This document shows positions 24,392 through 28,735 of a DNA stretch of 28,735 nucleotides, one piece after another. The stretch covers positions 1 to 28,735 of the forward strand of contig DLRJ01000154.1 of NCBI GenBank assembly GCA_002500485.1, written 5' to 3'. This DNA comes from Dehalococcoidia bacterium UBA7891. Lineage in GTDB: Bacteria; Chloroflexota; Dehalococcoidia; Lucifugimonadales; UBA826. A model generated the notes under the pieces. The model was given only the letters and a program-made list of their open reading frames with translations, was not told the origin of the DNA and ran no database searches. The position numbers and the translations under genes were made by a program. Each line of letters begins with the position of its first letter. The first letter of the stretch is position 1.

Positions 24392-24428
24392 AAAAGGTCT
24401 CCAGATCGTTCTGGGGGCCTTTTTTTTT
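24392..24428 (+). terminator. rho-independent terminator after groEL
   Basis: A 14-bp stem (24392-24405 with 24410-24423, including two G-T pairs, loop TCGT) is followed directly by an unbroken run of T to 24428. It starts 20 bp after the groEL stop. Confidence 0.9.
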
Positions 24429-24487
24429 GGAGAGATTGACCTTGGATTTCTATTTCCACACCTTGCGCATCAAGATACAGTTGGCAC

Positions 24488-24493
24488 TATAAT
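24488..24493 (+). promoter_or_regulatory. possible -10 box of dnaE
   Basis: A perfect TATAAT lies between the groEL terminator and dnaE. The best upstream match is TTGCGC at 24463-24468 with a long 19-base spacer, so the -35 is weak. The leader to the TTG start would be about 87 bases. Confidence 0.35.
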
Positions 24494-24586
24494 CACATGA
24501 TACTGGTAGCGTAGGTTCATAGTTAACGATCTAATTAGTGCCTTTTCCAGTAATTGGGTCTACAAATCGCTTTAAAGGTAGTTAAC

Positions 24587-27500
24587 TTGTTCACACATCT
24601 TCACGTGCATACCGAATACAGCATGTTGGACGGATTGGCAAGATTGGATCCTCTAGTTGATAAGGCTGCAGCCCTGGGGATGAAAAGTTTAGCCATAACC
24701 GACCATGGAGGCCTTTATGGTGCAGTCGATTTTTATCGGAAGGCCAAAAGAAGCGGACTAAAACCAATAATTGGCTGTGAGATGTATGTTGCAACGGGAA
24801 GCCGTTTTGACCGTAATCCATCCGATAAAATACATCATCTGACAGTACTCGCCAAAGATGCCACCGGGTATAAAAACTTAGTTAAATTGGTTACATCCTC
24901 TCATTTAGAAGGCTATTACAAGCGCCCTAGGGTAGATAGAGAACTTCTTGAAGCTCATTCATCCGGACTGGCGGTATTATCAGGATGTCCGAGTGGGGAG
25001 GTTCCTTGGTTGATTGCGCAAGGACGTTATGATGAAGCAAAGAAGGTGTCTGGATGGTATAAAGAGGTCTTTGGTGCTTACTTTTTGGAATTGATGCAAC
25101 ATGGCGGGGTGCCTGAGCTACCGGAAATAAACAAAGGGTTATTACGACTAAATACTGAAACACAAATTCCATTGGTCGCCACAAATGACTCTCATTATGT
25201 GGAGAAACAAAATGCTATTGACCATGAGGTTCTGCTATGTATCCAAACTAATACCAACATTCAAGATGAGAGGAGGATGAGATTCGAAGAAGATTCTTAT
25301 CATCTAAAAACACATGATGAAATGAGTTTACTTTTTCCAGATTCTCCTTCTGCCATTGCAAATACTGAAATGGTTGCGGAAATGTGTGAATTGGAATTGG
25401 ATTTCTCTCAAGCAAGGTTGCCTGAATTTCCTGTGCCCCCTGGCATGACCTCGGATCAATATTTGGCCGAAATATGTTGGAAAGGATATGAAGAAAAAGT
25501 CCGACATAAAACTCAAGAATATAAAGCCCGCCTCGAATATGAATTGAAAGTAATAGAACAGACAAGCTTTCCTGATTATTTTTTGGTGGTATGGGACATC
25601 GCTAAGTTTGTTAGAGAGAATGACATATTTTTTACCGTTAGAGGTAGTGCAGCTGCAAGTCTTGTCCTTTACTGTTTAGGTGTGACTGATGTTGATCCGA
25701 TGCCATTCAAATTAGTCTTTGAAAGATTTTTGAATATCGAGCGGAAAGAAATGCCAGATATTGATATGGATTTTCAGGATGATCGTCGCCAGGAAGTGAT
25801 TAATTACTGTTCGGCTCGCTATGGTAGGGAACACGTAGCCCATATTATTACGTTTGGCACCTTCGGGGCTCGCCAGTCAGTTAGAGATGCAGGCCGGGCT
25901 TTGGGTATGTCTTTAGAAAGTGTTGACAGAGTTGCAAAGATGATTCCGGAAAGGCTCAATATAGATTTGGAATCTTCTTTACTTGAAAGCCAAGACCTTG
26001 GCAATGTTTACCAGACAAGTTCAGATGTCAAAAAACTCATGGACACTGCTAGACAACTAGAAGGAGTCACTCGGCATAAAAGCCTACATGCCGCTGGGGT
26101 AGTTATCTCAAAAGAACCCTTGAATGATGTTGTACCTTTGGAATTCACTTCACGCGGTGACGATGACGGTGCAGTTATGACTCAATATTCCATGGAACCA
26201 GTGGCAGCTTTGGGCCTTCTAAAAATGGATTTTTTAGGCCTTGTAAATTTAACGGTATTGGATGAGACTCTCAAACTTATAAAGCTTAAACACGAGATAA
26301 ATTTAACGCTTCAAGGAATACCTTTAGACGATAAAATGACCTTTGACATGTTGTCTAGAGGTGAGACTGTTGGGGTGTTTCAGTTAGAAAGTTCGGGAAT
26401 GACTCGTCACATTAAGGAATTGAAACCATCTACACTTGGCGACGTGGCTGCAATGATTGCTTTGTTCCGGCCTGGTCCGATGGATCATATCGGTACTTTT
26501 ATCGATGGTAAGCATGCCCGTAGAAAAGTTACATACATACATCCTGCTATGGAGGAAATATTAGAGGAAACTTATGGGGTTATTGTCTATCAGGACCAAG
26601 TACTCCATATAGCTAGAGAATTTGCAGGTTATTCATTAGGAGAGGCAGATATAGTGAGGAAGGCCATGGGTAAAAAAGACCCAGAAATCATGGCCGAAGA
26701 GAAGACAAAATTTATAAGTGGCTCGTTAGATAAAGGTCATCCCGAATCGTTAGCAGTTAAGGTTTTTGATCTAATTGAACCTTTTGCCGGATATGCTTTT
26801 AATAAGGCGCATAGTGTCAGTTATGGAATGGTTTCATATTGGACAGCCTATATGAAATCCAATTATCCAGCCGAATACATGACCTCATTTATGAACTCAT
26901 ATATGGACAAGAAGGATCGTTTGATTGCGGCTGTGGCGGATTGTCGTAGGATGGGTATTGAGATATTACCTCCAGATATAAACAGAAGCTATTCGAAGTT
27001 TACGATTGAAGAGAACCTGGAATCTGGGAAGGCAATAAGATTTGGGTTGGCAGCAATTAAAAATATAGGGTCAGAAGCATTGAGATCATTTTTGGATTCA
27101 CGAGATCAAACGGGCCCTTATGAAACCTTGGCGCAGTTATGTCATGATGGGGATATAAGTTCATTAAATAGAAAAGCCATTGAGTGCTTGGTGATGTCGG
27201 GGTCCTTCGACAGCTTCGGTGATCGTACCGGCTTATTGGAAGTAAGTGATCGTATTAGCTCCTTAGCTCAAGATGAGGCTAACATACGTAATTCTAATCA
27301 GTCGACAATGTTTGAAATGCTGGGAGATTCAGTAAGTAGTGCTTTGTCGTCTATAGATATACCTTTTACATCAACCTCAGATCACCAAAAAAGGCTATGG
27401 GAGGTGGAATTGATGGGTATTAGCATTTCTGGCGCAGGTAACCTTGGGAAACTGCTGAGTGGATTCGGGAAAGACGTCTCTGTTATGTTGACACAATTGC

Positions 27501-28153
27501 AGGGTGTAAGCCCGGCAGGGTCCACAGTTTTGGCAGGGCAAATTTCAACAGTGGTTGATAGGTTCACGAGAGATAATAGACCGTTTAAGGTGGTAAATAT
27601 AGAAGTTTTAGACGGAAGTTTGGAGGCGGTGGTATGGGAAGATGTGCTTAGTAAAACTGCAGAATTGTGGGAGCCAGGACGGATAGTTAAAATGAAAGGG
27701 AATTTGAGAGAAAGAGATGGAGAAGTGACAATTAGCGTGACTGAGGCAAATGAAATTAATTTAGATAAAGCTTTCGACAATACAAATGATACGAGTGCTA
27801 ATCCCGAAGAGAATGGGGCGATTTTGCACACCAACTCCCCAATGATAAATACAAATGGTGATGGCAATCACTCTAATGGATCTGACGTACCTACCAATAG
27901 AAAAAAACTCATTTTATCTATACGGGAATCAAATAACACAACCAATGATCAAATGCTGCTTGATGATATCAAGAGGTTGCTTCTGAGTGCTTCAGGTAAT
28001 GATGAGGTAGGTCTTGAGATCGAGACAGAATCTTCCGTGGTAGTGATGGAGTGGCCCCCAGTGAAAATTAATGCAACCCCGGAGTTAGAGTCAAAACTTT
28101 CAGCCTTAGTTGGCTCAACAGGTAAAGTGAGAATTCAGAGCTTAATGTTTTGA
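24587..28153 (+). CDS. dnaE: DNA polymerase III subunit alpha (DnaE)
   Basis: This replicative polymerase has about 1188 residues. The N-terminal PHP domain begins HLHVHTEYSMLDG and continues ITDHGGLYG. The polymerase core has RGSAAASLVLY and the catalytic aspartates D391 and D393 in PDIDMDF. KSLHAAGVV, then VFQLESSGM and FNKAHSVSYG follow, and the OB fold lies at about 985-1055 (LAGQISTVVDRF). An Asn/Thr/Ser-rich linker (about 1063-1104) leads to a separate C-terminal domain (1105-1188). I prefer TTG 24587, with AAAGG eight bases upstream and MFTHLHVHTEYS as N-terminus, over TTG 24554, which adds 11 residues without a ribosome site. Its end overlaps the convergent ogt gene by 12 bp. Confidence 0.96.
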   Translation: MFTHLHVHTEYSMLDGLARLDPLVDKAAALGMKSLAITDHGGLYGAVDFYRKAKRSGLKPIIGCEMYVATGSRFDRNPSDKIHHLTVLAKDATGYKNLVKLVTSSHLEGYYKRPRVDRELLEAHSSGLAVLSGCPSGEVPWLIAQGRYDEAKKVSGWYKEVFGAYFLELMQHGGVPELPEINKGLLRLNTETQIPLVATNDSHYVEKQNAIDHEVLLCIQTNTNIQDERRMRFEEDSYHLKTHDEMSLLFPDSPSAIANTEMVAEMCELELDFSQARLPEFPVPPGMTSDQYLAEICWKGYEEKVRHKTQEYKARLEYELKVIEQTSFPDYFLVVWDIAKFVRENDIFFTVRGSAAASLVLYCLGVTDVDPMPFKLVFERFLNIERKEMPDIDMDFQDDRRQEVINYCSARYGREHVAHIITFGTFGARQSVRDAGRALGMSLESVDRVAKMIPERLNIDLESSLLESQDLGNVYQTSSDVKKLMDTARQLEGVTRHKSLHAAGVVISKEPLNDVVPLEFTSRGDDDGAVMTQYSMEPVAALGLLKMDFLGLVNLTVLDETLKLIKLKHEINLTLQGIPLDDKMTFDMLSRGETVGVFQLESSGMTRHIKELKPSTLGDVAAMIALFRPGPMDHIGTFIDGKHARRKVTYIHPAMEEILEETYGVIVYQDQVLHIAREFAGYSLGEADIVRKAMGKKDPEIMAEEKTKFISGSLDKGHPESLAVKVFDLIEPFAGYAFNKAHSVSYGMVSYWTAYMKSNYPAEYMTSFMNSYMDKKDRLIAAVADCRRMGIEILPPDINRSYSKFTIEENLESGKAIRFGLAAIKNIGSEALRSFLDSRDQTGPYETLAQLCHDGDISSLNRKAIECLVMSGSFDSFGDRTGLLEVSDRISSLAQDEANIRNSNQSTMFEMLGDSVSSALSSIDIPFTSTSDHQKRLWEVELMGISISGAGNLGKLLSGFGKDVSVMLTQLQGVSPAGSTVLAGQISTVVDRFTRDNRPFKVVNIEVLDGSLEAVVWEDVLSKTAELWEPGRIVKMKGNLRERDGEVTISVTEANEINLDKAFDNTNDTSANPEENGAILHTNSPMINTNGDGNHSNGSDVPTNRKKLILSIRESNNTTNDQMLLDDIKRLLLSASGNDEVGLEIETESSVVVMEWPPVKINATPELESKLSALVGSTGKVRIQSLMF

Positions 28154-28672
28154 AATATATTGTTTTTCTAGTTTCAGCAACTCCAATTTCAGGTCAAGTC
28201 TAGTTTTACCTTTTCCAAAGCCAGTCAAATTACCATTGGCACCAATCACTCTATGGCAAGGAATTATTAAAGTGATTTTGTTGTTTGCCATTGCTTGACC
28301 TACCGCCCTGGAGGCCTTTGGACTACCACTTTTATCAGCAACCCATTTATAGGATTTAGTAGTGCCGATCTCTATAGACCTACAGATAGCCCATGCTTTC
28401 TTATAAAAACGAGGTGCTGTGGATACGTCTATTACAATATCTTGAAGTGAATAATCCTGGCCTTCTAGGTACCCGTGTAGCTTTTCTATTTCTTTAGAAA
28501 ACAAATCGCCTGTTTCTAGATACTCTGATTTCCACCCTTTTATTTCTTGAATACATTTAGATTCTTGTCTTTCTGGCAGCGAACACCGAGTTATACCTAG
28601 TTCACTTCTCTCTAGAGCTACCCACCCTAAAGAGGTCTCGAATTTTGTGTTATAAAGGTGATATGGTTTCAT
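28142..28672 (-). CDS. ogt: methylated-DNA--protein-cysteine S-methyltransferase
   Basis: The 176-residue protein repairs O6-methylguanine by moving the methyl group irreversibly to its own cysteine. The acceptor is C139 in IPCHRVIGANG, followed by GFGKGK, and the DNA-binding helix ASRAVGQAMANN precedes it. This is the standard Ogt/MGMT layout; the N-terminal half is poorly conserved, as usual. There is no AdaA-type regulator domain, so it is an Ogt- rather than Ada-type protein. The ATG has only a weak ribosome site. Its 3' end overlaps dnaE by 12 bp on the opposite strand. The 63 bp after its start to the window end hold nothing I can identify. Confidence 0.93.
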   Translation of the reverse strand: MKPYHLYNTKFETSLGWVALERSELGITRCSLPERQESKCIQEIKGWKSEYLETGDLFSKEIEKLHGYLEGQDYSLQDIVIDVSTAPRFYKKAWAICRSIEIGTTKSYKWVADKSGSPKASRAVGQAMANNKITLIIPCHRVIGANGNLTGFGKGKTRLDLKLELLKLEKQYISKH

Positions 28673-28735
28673 TTTTCTGAGCCCATCTGAAAGAACGCCC
28701 TACGATTTCTTTCCAAAGGTAATTTCTAATTGTCT

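Noticed and set aside
27382..27867. Open frame of 161 codons on the minus strand inside dnaE
   Set aside because: It is antisense to the conserved OB-fold part of DnaE, shows only low-complexity Ser/Leu-rich sequence, and has no ribosome site I can see.
1..28735. tRNA, rRNA, CRISPR array, insertion sequence or phage genes
   Set aside because: No tRNA-like cloverleaf, regularly spaced repeats, transposase motifs or terminal inverted repeats were seen in the intergenic gaps, which are all short.

Overview
The window is a bacterial chromosome segment of fairly low GC content, densely packed with genes on both strands. It reads as a free-living heterotroph with a large acyl-CoA and short-chain-dehydrogenase repertoire. 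The gene mix would fit a Chloroflexota/SAR202-like genome: three adjacent acyl-CoA dehydrogenases, an aco-type 2-oxoacid dehydrogenase, a DnaE with an extra C-terminal domain, a LarE, and many GTG/TTG starts with clear Shine-Dalgarno sites. That placement is inference; no rRNA or tRNA is present to anchor it.

Layout. 2-2945 (+): E1-alpha (5' end cut off), E1-beta and E2 of a 2-oxoacid dehydrogenase complex, closest in appearance to the acetoin-dehydrogenase type; no E3 is present. 2942-6541 (-): a tight four-gene run, transcribed as beta-propeller protein, metallo-beta-lactamase-fold hydrolase, diaminopimelate decarboxylase and rhomboid protease. 6542-6731: a divergent promoter region with two back-to-back sigma70-type promoters. 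6732-8144 (+): a DUF362 protein followed by a hairpin terminator. 8245-13842 (+): a small unknown protein translationally coupled to a sugar-epimerase-like SDR, then LarE, a class III PLP aminotransferase of the HemL type, and a DPP4-type S9 peptidase that starts inside the aminotransferase stop codon. 13868-15829 (-): a crotonase-fold protein, an SDR, and a small Cys-containing hypothetical protein. 15961-17576 (-): two LolD/MacB-type ABC ATPases with no permease, the first carrying a C-terminal AbrB-like domain. 17593-21600 (-): a complete-looking operon made of promoter, stand-alone AsnC/Lrp ligand-binding (RAM) domain, three acyl-CoA dehydrogenases and a 16-bp-stem terminator. 21721-22197 (+): a flavin reductase-like protein. 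22276-24428 (+): groES-groEL with a candidate promoter and a terminator. 24587-28153 (+): dnaE, overlapping tail-to-tail with an ogt-type methyltransferase (-).

Most genes are metabolic or housekeeping, and no phage, transposon, CRISPR or defence gene is visible. The parts most worth a second look are the RAM-domain/acyl-CoA dehydrogenase operon, whose third dehydrogenase seems to lack a catalytic base; the ABC ATPase-AbrB fusion without a permease; the two unidentified small genes; and the DUF362 gene with its palindrome-covered promoter. Functions are assigned from motifs read by eye; no database search was run.
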